Below are positions 8,915 to 19,455 of a DNA stretch of 64,000 bases, one piece after another. A program made the translations under genes and the position numbers. Numbering within the stretch: the stretch's first letter is position 1; each line of letters starts with the position of its first letter. Below the pieces are notes generated by a model. That model was given only the letters and a program-made list of their open reading frames with translations. It did not search any database and had not been told where the DNA came from. Source of the stretch: Myxococcales bacterium (lineage in GTDB: Bacteria; Myxococcota_A; Polyangia; Polyangiales; Polyangiaceae); the NCBI GenBank assembly GCA_947473045.1, contig CANJCO010000007.1:56319-120318 (forward strand). The letters run 5' to 3'.

Positions 8915-11900
8915 TTACTGCGCGCCGCTCGTCTTCTTCGTGAAGGCGAGCGTCAGCGCGGGCAGGATCAGCAGCGTTAGCAGGGTCGACGTAACCAGAC
9001 CGCCCATCACTACGGTGGCGAGCGGTCGCTGCACTTCCGACCCGGTGCCCGTGGCGATCGCCATCGGCAGAAAGCCGAGCGCAGCGACGATCGCCGTGGT
9101 GACCACAGGGCGCAGGCGCTCGTGCGCGCCTGCCCTCACGGCCTGGAGGGTGTCGGCGTTGGAGCTGAGCTTCGCGCGGATGGCGCTCAGCAGCACCACA
9201 CCGTTGAGCGTGGCCACGCCAAACAGGGCGATCATGCCGACCGCGGCCGAGATCGAGAGCGGCAGATCGCGGGCGGTGAGGGCGAGCAGTCCGCCGCTCG
9301 CAGCGACTGGCACGTTGAGAAAAATGAGGAGGGCGGAGCGCACCTCTCCGAAGGCGAAGTAGAGCATCGCGAAGATCAGCGCGAGGGTCAGCGGGACGAC
9401 GATCGCGAGCCGCTCGGTGGCGCTGACGAGGTGCTCGTACTGGCCCGTCAACGCGAAGTAATAGCCGGGCGGGAGGCGCATCGCGTCGAGCTTTTTCGAC
9501 AGCTCGCGCACGAACGACGCGAGATCGCGGCCGCGGACGTTCGTCTCGATCTGCACGCGCCGACGGGCGTTTTCGCGCCCGATCAGCGCGGGGCCGTCGC
9601 TCGTGGTGAGCGTCGCCACGTCGCCGAGCGTGGCCTTGCGACCCCCCGGCAGCAGCAGCGGCGCACGCGACAGCGAAGGTTCGTCCGGCATCGGCGGCGC
9701 GTCGGCTTTGAGCACGACATCGAACCGCCGCTCGCGCTCGGCGAGCTGACCGAGGCGCCTGCCCGCGCGCAGACTCTCGGTCATCGCCGCGATGTCGGAG
9801 GCGGTCACCCCGAGGCGGCCCATGCGCGCCGGATCGGGGCGCACCGACACTTGTGACAGGCCGCTGAGCGGCTCGCTGCGCACGTCGACTGCGCCCGAAG
9901 TCGACGCAAGCGCGTGCTTGACCTCCTCGACGATGCGCGAAAGCGTCGCGAAGTCGTCGCCGTAAATCTTGATGCCCACATCGCTGCGGGTGCCGCCGAG
10001 GAGCTCGTTGGCGCGCATCTCAATCGGCTGCGTCCAGCCCAGGGCCGCCCCGGGGAGCGCGCGCTGCGCGGCGGCGTCGAGGCGGGCGACGAGGGCGTCG
10101 GTCGTGCGCGCAGTCGTCCACTGACTCCGGGGTTTGAGGATGACAAACACGTCGCTCTGCTCGAGGCCCATGATGTCGGTGGCGACATCGGGGCTTCCGG
10201 TGCGCGAGATCACGCGGCGGACTTCGGGAAATTGCGCCAGGGCAGCCTCGATTTCGCCCGTTCCGCGCGCAGCTTCTTCGAGCGAGACGCTTGGCGGGCG
10301 GGTGAGCTGAACGACGAGATCGCCCTCTTCGAGTCGCGGCGTGAACTCGGCGCCGCGCGTGCTGCCTGCGATGACGCCGATCGCCGCGATGACCCCAGCC
10401 GCGACCATGGCGAGCTTCGGGTGGTGGAGCGAGCGGTCGAGCAGCGGCGCGTAGACCTTTCGAAGCGCGCGCACGACTGCGGGCTCGCGCTCGTGCATCT
10501 TGCGGAGCACGAGCGAGGCCAGGGCGGGTATCCACGTGAATGACAGCACGAGCGCCGTGCCGATCGCGAACAGCACCGTGATGGCCATCGGGCGAAACAT
10601 TTTGCCCTCGACGCCTTCGAGCAGCAGCACGGGCACGTACACGATCGCGATGATGAACACGCCGAAGGCGACGGGGCGGCCCACGGCGTGACCCTCGTGC
10701 ACGAGCGCTTCGCTCGCCGACAGCTTCTTCGCGGCCATGGTGGCCAGCGCGCCCTCGACCACCACCACGGCGCCGTCGACGACCAGCCCAAAGTCGATCG
10801 CGCCGAGGCTCATCAAGTTGCCGGTTTGTCCCGTCGCGCGCATCAGCGCGAACGCTCCGAGCATCGACAGCGGGATCGCAGTGGCCACCGCCAGCCCCGC
10901 GGCCGCGTCGCCGAGCAGCACGAGCAGCACGATCGCGACGATGACTCCGCCTTCGAGCAGCGACCTCCTGACGGTGCCCAGTACGTCATCGACGAGCGCC
11001 GAACGATCGTAAAAAGACTCAATTTTGGCGCCCGCGGACAGTCTTCGCTCGATCTCTGCGAGGCGCACCTTCACCGCCGCGACCACGTCGTGCGCGTTGC
11101 CGCCGGCGACCATTTGCACCATCGAGTAGACGGTCTCGCCCTTGCCGTCGGCCGTGGCGACGCTCTGACGAAACGCCGATCCGTCCCGCACCGTGGCCAC
11201 ATCGTGAACCGTCACGGGCGCGCCACCGGGTCGCGTGGCGACGATCTGCGAAGCGACATCGGTGAGCGTGCGGTACTGCCCGTCGACGCGAACGAGCACC
11301 TGCTCTCCTCCGCGCGAAAGTGCGCCTCCGCCCGTCGCCACGCCGCCCGCTTCGACCGCGCGTTCGAGGTCGGCCAGCGAAAGCCCGAGCGCGTGCAGAT
11401 CCTCGGGGCGCGCGCGCACTTCGACCTCGCGCACTTCGCCGCCCCACGAGTTGACCTCGACGACGCCCGGCACCGTCTTGAGCGCGTAGGCGATGTCCCA
11501 GTCGAGCAGCGTGCGTACTTCGCGCGCGTCGTGCCCGGGCCAGCTCACCGTGAAGTGGTAGACTTCCCCGAGGCCGGTCGAAAGCGGGCCCATTTCGGGC
11601 CTTCGCGCCGCCGCAGGCACGGCCTCGCGGGCTTGTGGGAGGCGCTGCGCGACCAGCTCCCGAGCGGTCATCAAATCGACTGAGTCGTCGAACACGATGG
11701 TGACGGCGCTCACGCCGGCGCGGGAAATCGATCGGACGACGCTCGTGCCGGGAAGCCCGGCCATCGACAGCTCGACGGGGCGGGTCACCAGTTGTTCCAT
11801 CTCGATCGGCGACAGGCCGGGTGCGTTCGTGAGCACCTGCACTTGAACGTTGCTGATGTCGGGGACCGCGTCGATCGGCAGCGTCGCGTAGCCGCGCACC

Positions 11901-11980
11901 CCTACGAGGATGAGCGCGACGGCCAGGAGCGCGACAATCAGCCGGTTTTTCGTCGACCACAAAACCAGCTGCGCGATCAT
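8915..11980 (-). CDS. czcA: CusA/CzcA-family heavy-metal efflux RND transporter
   Basis: start MIAQLVLWSTKNRLIVALLAVALILVGVRGYATLPIDAVPDISN; SLGAIDFGLVVDGAVVVVEGAL (D-D-E pattern of CzcA-type pumps); ATGA overlap with adaptor gene; about 1021 aa. Confidence 0.93.
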   Translation of the reverse strand: MIAQLVLWSTKNRLIVALLAVALILVGVRGYATLPIDAVPDISNVQVQVLTNAPGLSPIEMEQLVTRPVELSMAGLPGTSVVRSISRAGVSAVTIVFDDSVDLMTARELVAQRLPQAREAVPAAARRPEMGPLSTGLGEVYHFTVSWPGHDAREVRTLLDWDIAYALKTVPGVVEVNSWGGEVREVEVRARPEDLHALGLSLADLERAVEAGGVATGGGALSRGGEQVLVRVDGQYRTLTDVASQIVATRPGGAPVTVHDVATVRDGSAFRQSVATADGKGETVYSMVQMVAGGNAHDVVAAVKVRLAEIERRLSAGAKIESFYDRSALVDDVLGTVRRSLLEGGVIVAIVLLVLLGDAAAGLAVATAIPLSMLGAFALMRATGQTGNLMSLGAIDFGLVVDGAVVVVEGALATMAAKKLSASEALVHEGHAVGRPVAFGVFIIAIVYVPVLLLEGVEGKMFRPMAITVLFAIGTALVLSFTWIPALASLVLRKMHEREPAVVRALRKVYAPLLDRSLHHPKLAMVAAGVIAAIGVIAGSTRGAEFTPRLEEGDLVVQLTRPPSVSLEEAARGTGEIEAALAQFPEVRRVISRTGSPDVATDIMGLEQSDVFVILKPRSQWTTARTTDALVARLDAAAQRALPGAALGWTQPIEMRANELLGGTRSDVGIKIYGDDFATLSRIVEEVKHALASTSGAVDVRSEPLSGLSQVSVRPDPARMGRLGVTASDIAAMTESLRAGRRLGQLAERERRFDVVLKADAPPMPDEPSLSRAPLLLPGGRKATLGDVATLTTSDGPALIGRENARRRVQIETNVRGRDLASFVRELSKKLDAMRLPPGYYFALTGQYEHLVSATERLAIVVPLTLALIFAMLYFAFGEVRSALLIFLNVPVAASGGLLALTARDLPLSISAAVGMIALFGVATLNGVVLLSAIRAKLSSNADTLQAVRAGAHERLRPVVTTAIVAALGFLPMAIATGTGSEVQRPLATVVMGGLVTSTLLTLLILPALTLAFTKKTSGAQ

Positions 11981-13152
11981 TGCAGCTCGGCCTTGAGCAG
12001 CTCGCCCTTCAGCAGGATGGCGCCGACCGTGACGACGCGCTCGCCGCTGGCGAGGCCCGACTCGATCGCGACGTCGGCGCCGTAGACGCGACCTGGACGC
12101 ACGCCGCGCGCGATGAACTGCCCGGCGGAGGCGCCGGCGACGAACACGGTGGGGGTGCCGCGGAGATCCGTCACGGCTGCTTCGGGGACGAGTAGAAACG
12201 CCGCGCCGGCGTCGGTGGCCGCGCTCGTCGGGACGCCCACCTCCACGAAACGTCCCGAAGGCAGCTCGGGGCAGCTGTCGTCGAGGGTGATGCGCAGGGG
12301 AATATTGCGCGCGTCGTCGACGATGCCGAGGTTCGCGGTCACGGCGGCGCCGCACTCGCGCGACGGATCGACCGACGCCGAGCGGGGGCGCACGCGCACG
12401 CGCGTTCCCGCCGTCGCTGCGGCTTCGAGCGTCTCGGGCAGCCTCGCCATCACGACGCGCGCCGACCGCGCCACGATATGAAGCAGCGGCTTGTCGGTGG
12501 AGACGGGCGCTCCGAGGACGGCGGTCCGCGCGGTCACGACACCGTCGATGGGAGACCGAAGCGCGACGCGCGTCGGCGCGAGCGGCGCCTGCGCGTCGGA
12601 CGGCGAGACCTCGGCGCCTCCGAGGCTCGCGAGCAGCGTGCGTGCGGCCATCCAGTCGGCGCGAGCGGCGGCGTCTTCTGCGCGCGCCTCGTCGACGGCC
12701 GATTTGCTCGTGGCTTGCCGCGTCTCGAGCTCGAGCTGACGCGACAGCGCCAGCGCCGCGAGCCCTGCGCGGCTACGGGCGCGAAGTACGTCGGCGCTGG
12801 CCCGTCCGACCTCGGGTGCGTCGATCGTGGCGACGACTTGACCGTGCTTCACGGCGTCTCCGAGCGCGACCTCGAGGGTGGCGACCCGCCCCGGCGACAG
12901 CGACGTCACGTCGGCCTCGCCACGCTCACCGGGCACGATCTCGCCCGGGATCCACGCGCCTTCGCGTGGCGCGCGCAGCTCGGCGGTGCCGATCTGCACC
13001 CGTCCCTGACGGATCAGGGCCGCATCGATCGTCACGCTCTGCGCGGTGTGCGGGCCGGCCTCGGACTCGATGGCTGCCGGCGCGGGGGTTGGCGCCGGGG
13101 CGCTCTTGCATCCGCAGAACACCGCGAGGGCCGCCAGGGCAAAGCGCTTCAT
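11977..13152 (-). CDS. czcB: efflux RND transporter periplasmic adaptor subunit
   Basis: lipobox LAVFCGC; HlyD-type motifs (PGRVATLEVALGDAVKHGQVVATIDAPEV; ALRSPIDGVVTARTAVLGAPV). Confidence 0.9.
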   Translation of the reverse strand: MKRFALAALAVFCGCKSAPAPTPAPAAIESEAGPHTAQSVTIDAALIRQGRVQIGTAELRAPREGAWIPGEIVPGERGEADVTSLSPGRVATLEVALGDAVKHGQVVATIDAPEVGRASADVLRARSRAGLAALALSRQLELETRQATSKSAVDEARAEDAAARADWMAARTLLASLGGAEVSPSDAQAPLAPTRVALRSPIDGVVTARTAVLGAPVSTDKPLLHIVARSARVVMARLPETLEAAATAGTRVRVRPRSASVDPSRECGAAVTANLGIVDDARNIPLRITLDDSCPELPSGRFVEVGVPTSAATDAGAAFLLVPEAAVTDLRGTPTVFVAGASAGQFIARGVRPGRVYGADVAIESGLASGERVVTVGAILLKGELLKAELQ

Positions 13153-14396
13153 GGTGCGTCTCCGAGGAGATCGCCGACGGTGAGGAGCAGGCGGGTGTCC
13201 GCGCGTTGAATTTCAGCGGCGGCGTGCAGCGATCGCTCCCTGGCTGCGAGGAGCCGTTGTCTTGCGAAGGCGAGCAGCGTCGCGTCGCTGGTGCCGGCTT
13301 CGAGCTGGGCGCGCGCCATCTCCGCCGCCGATTCGAGCGGCGCGAGGGCCCGTCCCAGCGCCGCGTGCGTCTCCCGCGTGTGCTGGCATTCGTGCACCGC
13401 GAGGGCGACCATTCGTGCGAGATCGGCGCGCGCCAGCTCGAGCTCGCGCCCAGCCACCGACGCCGCGCCCATCTGCCGCGCCGACTCGTAACCTCCAGGG
13501 TTCGCGAACGGCAACGGAAACGCCACGATCGCTGACCATATCGAGTCTCCGGTGCCCTCGTGCGTGTACGATGCACCCAATCCGAGGGTCGGCGCCTGCT
13601 GCGCGAAAGCCAGCGCAGCATCGCTCGTCGCGAGATCGCGCCGGGCGGCGGCCAGCGGCAGCAGCGGCGAGCGCTCGAAGGCCGTGCGCAGCGCCGCGGC
13701 GCCGTCGAGAGGCGGGTCCTTCGGAGCCTCGAGCGAGCCGCCGGGATCGATCGCAGCGTCGGGCGGCAGTCCCATCGCAAAACGCAGCTCGCTCATCGCC
13801 TCGGTGAGCATTCCCTCGCCATCGAGCTCGTTTGCGTTGGCCAGCGCAAGCTCTCCCTGCGCCATCGCGATTTCCGAAGGCATACCGGTGCCGGCGGTCA
13901 CCCGCGCGGCAGCGAGTCGTGCGAGCGTCTCGGCCTCGAGCGTCGACGCTTTTCGAAGCGCGAGCAGCTCCTCGGCTTCGCGGGCGGTCGACCAGGCGAT
14001 CGCCGCCCGCCCCGCAGCTGCCTGTCGCGCGCGCGAGACGTCGGCGTGGGTGGCTGCGAGCAGCGCGTGCGCCGAGTCGGCGCGCCGAGCGGCAACTCCG
14101 CGAAGCGAGATGTCCTGCACCAGACTCACGCTGGCCTCCAGACCTCCGCCGATCGATGACGCGCGGTGACCGCCGGTGGCGAGGCCGCGCGGCGAGTGCA
14201 CCAGCAGCGCGCCGGATTCGCTGAGCGCGTCGCGGTAGCTCGCGTCGGGCGCGCGTGCGATCGCCACGCCCGGACCGCGATCGGCGCCTTGTCGCGTCGC
14301 TGCGTCGCGGCTGAGCTCCTGCGCAAGCGCCGGCGCGCTCATCAGGATCAGCCACGCGCCAGTGAGTATCCCGACCAATCTCCGCACGGCCCTCAC
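13149..14396 (-). CDS. czcC: TolC-family outer membrane efflux protein
   Basis: signal VRRLVGILTGAWLILMSAPALAQE; repeated helical TolC/OEP pattern; overlaps czcB; start (GTG 14396) is inferred within ORF 13149..14459. Confidence 0.82.
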   Translation of the reverse strand: MRAVRRLVGILTGAWLILMSAPALAQELSRDAATRQGADRGPGVAIARAPDASYRDALSESGALLVHSPRGLATGGHRASSIGGGLEASVSLVQDISLRGVAARRADSAHALLAATHADVSRARQAAAGRAAIAWSTAREAEELLALRKASTLEAETLARLAAARVTAGTGMPSEIAMAQGELALANANELDGEGMLTEAMSELRFAMGLPPDAAIDPGGSLEAPKDPPLDGAAALRTAFERSPLLPLAAARRDLATSDAALAFAQQAPTLGLGASYTHEGTGDSIWSAIVAFPLPFANPGGYESARQMGAASVAGRELELARADLARMVALAVHECQHTRETHAALGRALAPLESAAEMARAQLEAGTSDATLLAFARQRLLAARERSLHAAAEIQRADTRLLLTVGDLLGDAP

Positions 14397-14489
14397 ACTA
14401 GCTGGCCCGTCGCGGCGTGGGTACGGGGCAAATGCGGCCCGTGGTCCGCCCTTGCCCAATGTCAGGCAAGCGCTGCGGCGCAGGTGCAG

Positions 14490-15530
14490 CTATTGCGCGC
14501 GGCTGTCGACGCGGGCGCTCATCAGGTCGCCCCAGCGGACGCGCTCGTCGGCTGCGGCGAGCAGCAGCCAGATCGATCCGGCGGTCGCCGTGAGCGTGCT
14601 CATCGGCACGTCGAGCTCGCCCCGACCGACGAGTGCGAGGGCGGCGGTGGCGGTCAGCACCGTGACCTGCCGCGGAACCAGCGCGACGGCCAGCGCGAGG
14701 GTCATCGACGTGAGCGTAAAAAACGCGGGGAGCGAGTCGATGAGAAACGGCCGCGGGGTGGGCGAGCCGTGCAGCGCGGTATGCAGCGAGGACTGCCAGA
14801 TCGGCGCGTCGCTCGAGGCGCCACGCGCCGCCGCCCACACGAGGGCCATCGCCGCGCCGGTCGCCAGCAGGGCTCCCAGCTGGCCCATCCCTCGTCCGCG
14901 GGCGCTGATCCACGTCGCCGCCATGAGCTGTGACAGGGCCGTGAGGCCCAGCGCGACCGTCGCCAGCGCGCGCGCCCACGTATAAAGCGCAGGTCGATCG
15001 GCCCCGAGGTTTGCAAGCTCCCATGCAAACAGGTGGGCGGTCGACGCGAGCGCGGCGCCCAGCAAAACGAGCGCCGGTGCCCGCGTGTGCGACGCGCGCA
15101 AGCCGACTTGAGCGGCGATCATCGCGAGCGCAGTCGACGCGAGCATCATGGGCGCGAGCAGCAACGGCGGAAGGCTGTGTGCGGCAGAGGCGATGCCCAA
15201 AATAAGCGCCACTCCCGTCAGCGCGATGCAAGGTAGGCGAACCGTCAGGCCGAGCTTCGCCGCGCGCGCCAGATCGAAGGCCCCGGTGGTCGCGAGCGCG
15301 CTGATCAACACTGCGGCGCCCACGGAGGCTACGGCGCAGGCGCGTTCCCACAGCAGGACGGTGGCGTCGGACGCGTTGCTTCGCAACCCGGGGACCACGA
15401 CGACGCCGAGCGCGGTCGCGGCGACGGCCACGAGCACGCTCGCGCGCAGCAGCCACGCGCTGCGGAGCACCGGTGAGCTGAGCCTGCGGTAGGAGTCAGC
15501 GGAGCGCGAGCTGGGGGCGGGCGCGCTCAT
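14490..15530 (-). CDS. polytopic integral membrane protein of unknown function
   Basis: 346 aa with about 10 hydrophobic segments; start inferred from 4-bp overlap with upstream stop (ATGA). Confidence 0.65.
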   Translation of the reverse strand: MSAPAPSSRSADSYRRLSSPVLRSAWLLRASVLVAVAATALGVVVVPGLRSNASDATVLLWERACAVASVGAAVLISALATTGAFDLARAAKLGLTVRLPCIALTGVALILGIASAAHSLPPLLLAPMMLASTALAMIAAQVGLRASHTRAPALVLLGAALASTAHLFAWELANLGADRPALYTWARALATVALGLTALSQLMAATWISARGRGMGQLGALLATGAAMALVWAAARGASSDAPIWQSSLHTALHGSPTPRPFLIDSLPAFFTLTSMTLALAVALVPRQVTVLTATAALALVGRGELDVPMSTLTATAGSIWLLLAAADERVRWGDLMSARVDSRAQ

Positions 15531-16702
15531 CAAAATCCGACCGTGAGTTCCGCGACGGCTTCCTGGCGATCGCGCAGCTCGCCCAGCGCAGTCAGCGACT
15601 TCGTGCCACGAAGCAGCGCGCTGGCCTTTACGCGGTGCCGCCACGCATACAGGTTCGCGACTGCCGATAAGCTGCGCTGGTCGCTGGCGCCGTCGCCAAA
15701 CTCCCGCGTCGTCGACCACACGTCGCCCCGCAGCCCGAGCTCCACGCCCTGCAGGGCCCACGGAAACCGGTACGCGAGGTCGAGCGTCAGCGCACGCTGG
15801 GTGACGTCGGGGGCGACGCCGGGGGTCACGCCAACACCGATCACGCCTTCGGCGCAGACGTACAGGCCGCGATACGCGAGGGTGACCGCCGCGCTTGCTG
15901 CGCGCGTCGATCCGTTCGGACCGGTGCGACCGAGGCCGCCCACCGATAAGCCTCCGCGCAGCGACCGCGCCTCGTAGTCGTCTTTGAAAAAGGCGCCCTC
16001 GGCGGGCAGCGCCATCCACGGCGTGAGCTCGACGCGGCCAGTGAAGAGCGCGCTTGATCCAACCTCGGGGGAGCCTGCGCCTCCTCCCGAAAACGCGCCC
16101 GCCGCGAACGAAAACAGGCCGTAGTCCTCGTGCATCACGGCTCCGGCGCGCCGGTCGGGCAGCATGCTCGGGACGGGACCTCTGCCGAGGTTCTGGCGGT
16201 CGGCGCGCCACGCGATCGGCGCCTCCAAAAAGACCTGACGCGTCTCGTCGACCATGGCGTGGCGGGTGAACGGCACGCGCAAAAAGCCTGCGCGCAGCTG
16301 AAACATGCGCGCGTCGAAATTGGCGTAGGCCTGCGCCACGGGGGTCTTCGCTCCGGCCGGGGTGAGGTCGTCGATGAGATCGGTCGAGACGTGCGCGGTC
16401 AGGGTGGTGAGCAGCGCTACGTCGAGCCCGACGCGCACGCGCCGGATCGACAGCCCCGCCGAACGCTCGAAGTCTCCGCGCGCCGGGGTGCGCGTGGCCT
16501 CCCCCGCGGGAAGGGCTGCGCGCAGCTGCATCGACGCGCGGGGCGTCAGCGCGAGCGACGCGTCACCGGAAGCAGGCGTCAGCGTTAGCGCAGGCTCATC
16601 ATCGCGAATGTGGGCGACGTCGCCGAACCCGTCCGCGCGGGCGCCGGTGGACAGCGCGAGGATGCATGCAGAAGCGAGCGAAGAGGAAATGAACCGGCGC
16701 AC
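15530..16702 (-). CDS. phosphate-selective porin-like outer membrane protein
   Basis: signal MRRFISSSLASACILALSTGARA; beta-barrel pattern with RRVRVGLDVALLTTLTAHVSTDL...AYANFDARMFQLRAGFLRVPFTRHAM, C-terminal AELTVGF. Confidence 0.7.
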   Translation of the reverse strand: MRRFISSSLASACILALSTGARADGFGDVAHIRDDEPALTLTPASGDASLALTPRASMQLRAALPAGEATRTPARGDFERSAGLSIRRVRVGLDVALLTTLTAHVSTDLIDDLTPAGAKTPVAQAYANFDARMFQLRAGFLRVPFTRHAMVDETRQVFLEAPIAWRADRQNLGRGPVPSMLPDRRAGAVMHEDYGLFSFAAGAFSGGGAGSPEVGSSALFTGRVELTPWMALPAEGAFFKDDYEARSLRGGLSVGGLGRTGPNGSTRAASAAVTLAYRGLYVCAEGVIGVGVTPGVAPDVTQRALTLDLAYRFPWALQGVELGLRGDVWSTTREFGDGASDQRSLSAVANLYAWRHRVKASALLRGTKSLTALGELRDRQEAVAELTVGF

Positions 16703-16727
16703 GGGGCCGACGCTAGCACCGCCGGCG

Positions 16728-18476
16728 TCAACTGTGGCGCTGGTTGCCGGTCACCGGCATGGCGCCCTCGCGGACGTCGGTTCCCTGAGCCGGCGCGCGG
16801 GGCTCCTGGCCCTTCATCCCGGGGACAGGGAGCGGAAGTGACGGCGATGGCGGGGTCGGCGCGCCGCCCGCGGGCGTGTTCAAAATGAACGGATGCGCGT
16901 TCATCGTCGAGCAGGCGAACACTTCGTCGCGGTGGAATTCCCAGTGGAGGTAGACGTTGCCGTCGGGCGAGACGATCGCGCCTGGAGCGGCTCCGAACGG
17001 AGAGGCGCGCTGCACCGAGTCGAGGGCGGCGATGTCGAACGCGGTGACGCCGCTGTGCTTCACGATGCCCATGCGCATGACCTGTCCGTCGCGTGTGAGC
17101 ACGATTTCGAGGCGCGTCATCAGCTTGGCGTCGCTCAGCGCATGGCCGCTGGGCAGGCCCGTGAGGGAGCCGAGGAACGTGTCGGCAAAAATCGGGTGGA
17201 TGCGCCCGTGGATTCCGTTGATGTAGGTGGCAAAAGGCGACGCCGCCGTGTTGAGCGCGGTTTGGTTGCCCGGCTTGACGCTCGCCACGTAGTTCTCGAT
17301 CGCGCTGCGCCATCGCTCGAAATTCGATGCTTGAAACGAGCCCCGGTGTTCGCTGATGCGTCGCTCGCCGTCGGCCCGTCGTTCGCGCTGCAGCTCGTCC
17401 TGCCCGACTACGGCGACCACGCCAAGGTGGGTGAGGTTGAGGTTGACGCGGCCCGGCCCCGGGTTGCCGCCGAGCCCGAAGGCGCGAGGCTCGGGACCTG
17501 CGGCCTGTTGCATGCGGAAACTCGAACCGGGACCGCCGTTCGCGGAGGCTCCTGCCCCGGCGTTCGGGTTGGCCAGATTGAACGACCAGCCTCCGGCCGC
17601 GGCGGCCTGCACGTCCGGCGACGCGGGGGCGGCGGCTCCGGCAGGGTCGACCTGCGCAGCGGCGATGGGGGAGGCCTGGGACGGGCGGCCGTCGCCTCCG
17701 GAGCGCGGAGCCTGGGGCGCGTCGGGCCCCTTGATGGCGACGGCTCCCATGGCCCGGTCCGGCGGCGGCGTGCGCTGCAGCTCGATTTCGGCGCCGTGCT
17801 CGCCAGGAGCGCGCTCGCGATCGCCGCGGTGCGCTTCGCTCTCGGCGACCTTGGCGTTCTCGCTGTCGCCGGGGGCCTTGCTCGCGTTCTGGTGGTTGCC
17901 CGCGGGCGTGGGCCGCTCGTCGTCCCGGTCGTGGGAGGTGACCGTGGCGACCTGCTCTTCGTCGACATGGTTGGCTTCGTCGCCCAAAAAGCGCGCGCGC
18001 GGGTTGTCTTCCTGGGCCGGTTTGACGTGCTGCCGCACGGCGATGCGTTTGTCGGGCCGCGGCTGCGGGGGCTCGACCACCGGCGGGGTCACTGCCGGCT
18101 TCACGGCGACCGCAACCTTGGGCTCCGGCTTCGGAGGCTCGGGCTTCTTTGGCGCTTCGGTGGGCGCGGGCGGCGGCGGAGGCGGCTTGAGCTCGGGCTT
18201 TTTGGGGGCGGGCGCCTGAGGCGGTGGCGGCGTGGGTTCGACGGTCGCAGCGGGAGCCAGATCCGGCGAGGCCGCGACTTCGAACGACTGCTCGGTTTCG
18301 CGTACCCGCTCGCGCACCAGATCGCCGAGCTCGGAGAGCGCCTTTTTGTCGTCGTGCGCGACCGCGACTTCGTAACCCGACACGCCGAGGCCGAGGTGAA
18401 CCCACGCGGCCACCGACGACCACAAAATGAGAATGAGCCCGGCGGGGATCGCTGCTGTCTTGACGTCGCGACTCAT
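16728..18476 (-). CDS. TonB-family energy transducer-like protein
   Basis: start MSRDVKTAAIPAGLILILWSSVAAWVHLGLG (single TM); long Pro/Lys-rich spacer; C-terminal TonB-like region (LEIVLTRDGQVMRMGIVKHSGVTAFDIAALDSVQRASPF). Confidence 0.7.
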   Translation of the reverse strand: MSRDVKTAAIPAGLILILWSSVAAWVHLGLGVSGYEVAVAHDDKKALSELGDLVRERVRETEQSFEVAASPDLAPAATVEPTPPPPQAPAPKKPELKPPPPPPAPTEAPKKPEPPKPEPKVAVAVKPAVTPPVVEPPQPRPDKRIAVRQHVKPAQEDNPRARFLGDEANHVDEEQVATVTSHDRDDERPTPAGNHQNASKAPGDSENAKVAESEAHRGDRERAPGEHGAEIELQRTPPPDRAMGAVAIKGPDAPQAPRSGGDGRPSQASPIAAAQVDPAGAAAPASPDVQAAAAGGWSFNLANPNAGAGASANGGPGSSFRMQQAAGPEPRAFGLGGNPGPGRVNLNLTHLGVVAVVGQDELQRERRADGERRISEHRGSFQASNFERWRSAIENYVASVKPGNQTALNTAASPFATYINGIHGRIHPIFADTFLGSLTGLPSGHALSDAKLMTRLEIVLTRDGQVMRMGIVKHSGVTAFDIAALDSVQRASPFGAAPGAIVSPDGNVYLHWEFHRDEVFACSTMNAHPFILNTPAGGAPTPPSPSLPLPVPGMKGQEPRAPAQGTDVREGAMPVTGNQRHS

Positions 18477-18589
18477 GGCTTTTTGGGGGGCGCCTCGGTG
18501 CACCCGCCCGCTCGGAGAGGCGAGGGCTGTGAAACGCTAGCACGCCATCGGACGCCCACCAGCGCGCTTACGAAATGCCTGCTTACGGC

Positions 18590-19426
18590 TCAGTCCGCGT
18601 CGGGGCGCGCGGCCTCCGCCTGGTCGCCTCCCTGAATCGCGCGCAGCTCCGGAGAGCGCGAAAGCTCGCTCCAAAGCCCCCACGCGCGAACGCGCCTGTC
18701 GAGGTAGATCACCCGCTCTGCGCACCGCGCGATCGCTTGCAGGTTGTGGGTCACCAAAATGGCGGCGATGCTCTCCGAAGCGCTCAGCTCCGCCATCAAA
18801 TCAATGATCGCAGCGCGCCCGCCGACGTCGACGCCCGCGGTGGGCTCGTCGAGGATCAGCACCTCCGGCCTGGTGACCAGCGCGCGCGCCAGAAACACCC
18901 GCTGCGTCTCGCCGCCCGACAGATCGCGCATTTGAGCCTGATGCAGCTTCGCCGCGCCGGTGCGGGTGAGGGCGGCCATGGCCAGCGTGCGCTCGTCGTC
19001 ACGGATGCGCATCGGCCACGTCCCGCGCAGGTTTGCCACGACGACTTCGAGCGGGGTTGCAGGAAAGTCCCGATCGAAGGCCTTGCGCTGCGGCACGTAG
19101 CCGATGCGCCTGCGCCCGCGCTCGGGGTCTTCGCCGCGAATGAGCACCGCTCCCGAGCTGGGCTTGAGCAGCCCCAGCATCACCTTGAGCAGCGTCGACT
19201 TGCCCGCGCCGTTCGGACCACAAAGGCAGAGAAATTCGCCTACGGGAACATGAAACGAGATGTCTTCGAGTACGGCTTTCGTGCCGAAGCGAACGGTGAC
19301 CTCGCGCACTTCGAGCACCCTCGGAGCGTCGGCGGGCGGGGGCGTCCCCGGCGTGACGCCGCCGTACTGTCGCGAAGAGGCGGAGATTGAGACGGGCGGG
19401 GCATCTCGCATAGGCAAGGCGCTCAC
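18590..19426 (-). CDS. znuC: metal (Zn/Mn-type) ABC transporter ATP-binding protein
   Basis: Walker A GPNGAGKST, signature LSGGETQRV, Walker B LILDEPTAGVD; ZnuC/MntB-like QRKAFDRDFPATPLEVV. Confidence 0.88.
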   Translation of the reverse strand: MSALPMRDAPPVSISASSRQYGGVTPGTPPPADAPRVLEVREVTVRFGTKAVLEDISFHVPVGEFLCLCGPNGAGKSTLLKVMLGLLKPSSGAVLIRGEDPERGRRRIGYVPQRKAFDRDFPATPLEVVVANLRGTWPMRIRDDERTLAMAALTRTGAAKLHQAQMRDLSGGETQRVFLARALVTRPEVLILDEPTAGVDVGGRAAIIDLMAELSASESIAAILVTHNLQAIARCAERVIYLDRRVRAWGLWSELSRSPELRAIQGGDQAEAARPDAD

Positions 19427-19455
19427 GATACCGCGATCGTCGCTCCGCGACTCAC

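Noticed and set aside
16893-18635. 580-aa plus-strand ORF opposite the TonB-like gene
   Set aside because: Gly/Arg-rich low-complexity translation of the reverse of a Pro-rich coding region; minus-strand gene is better supported.
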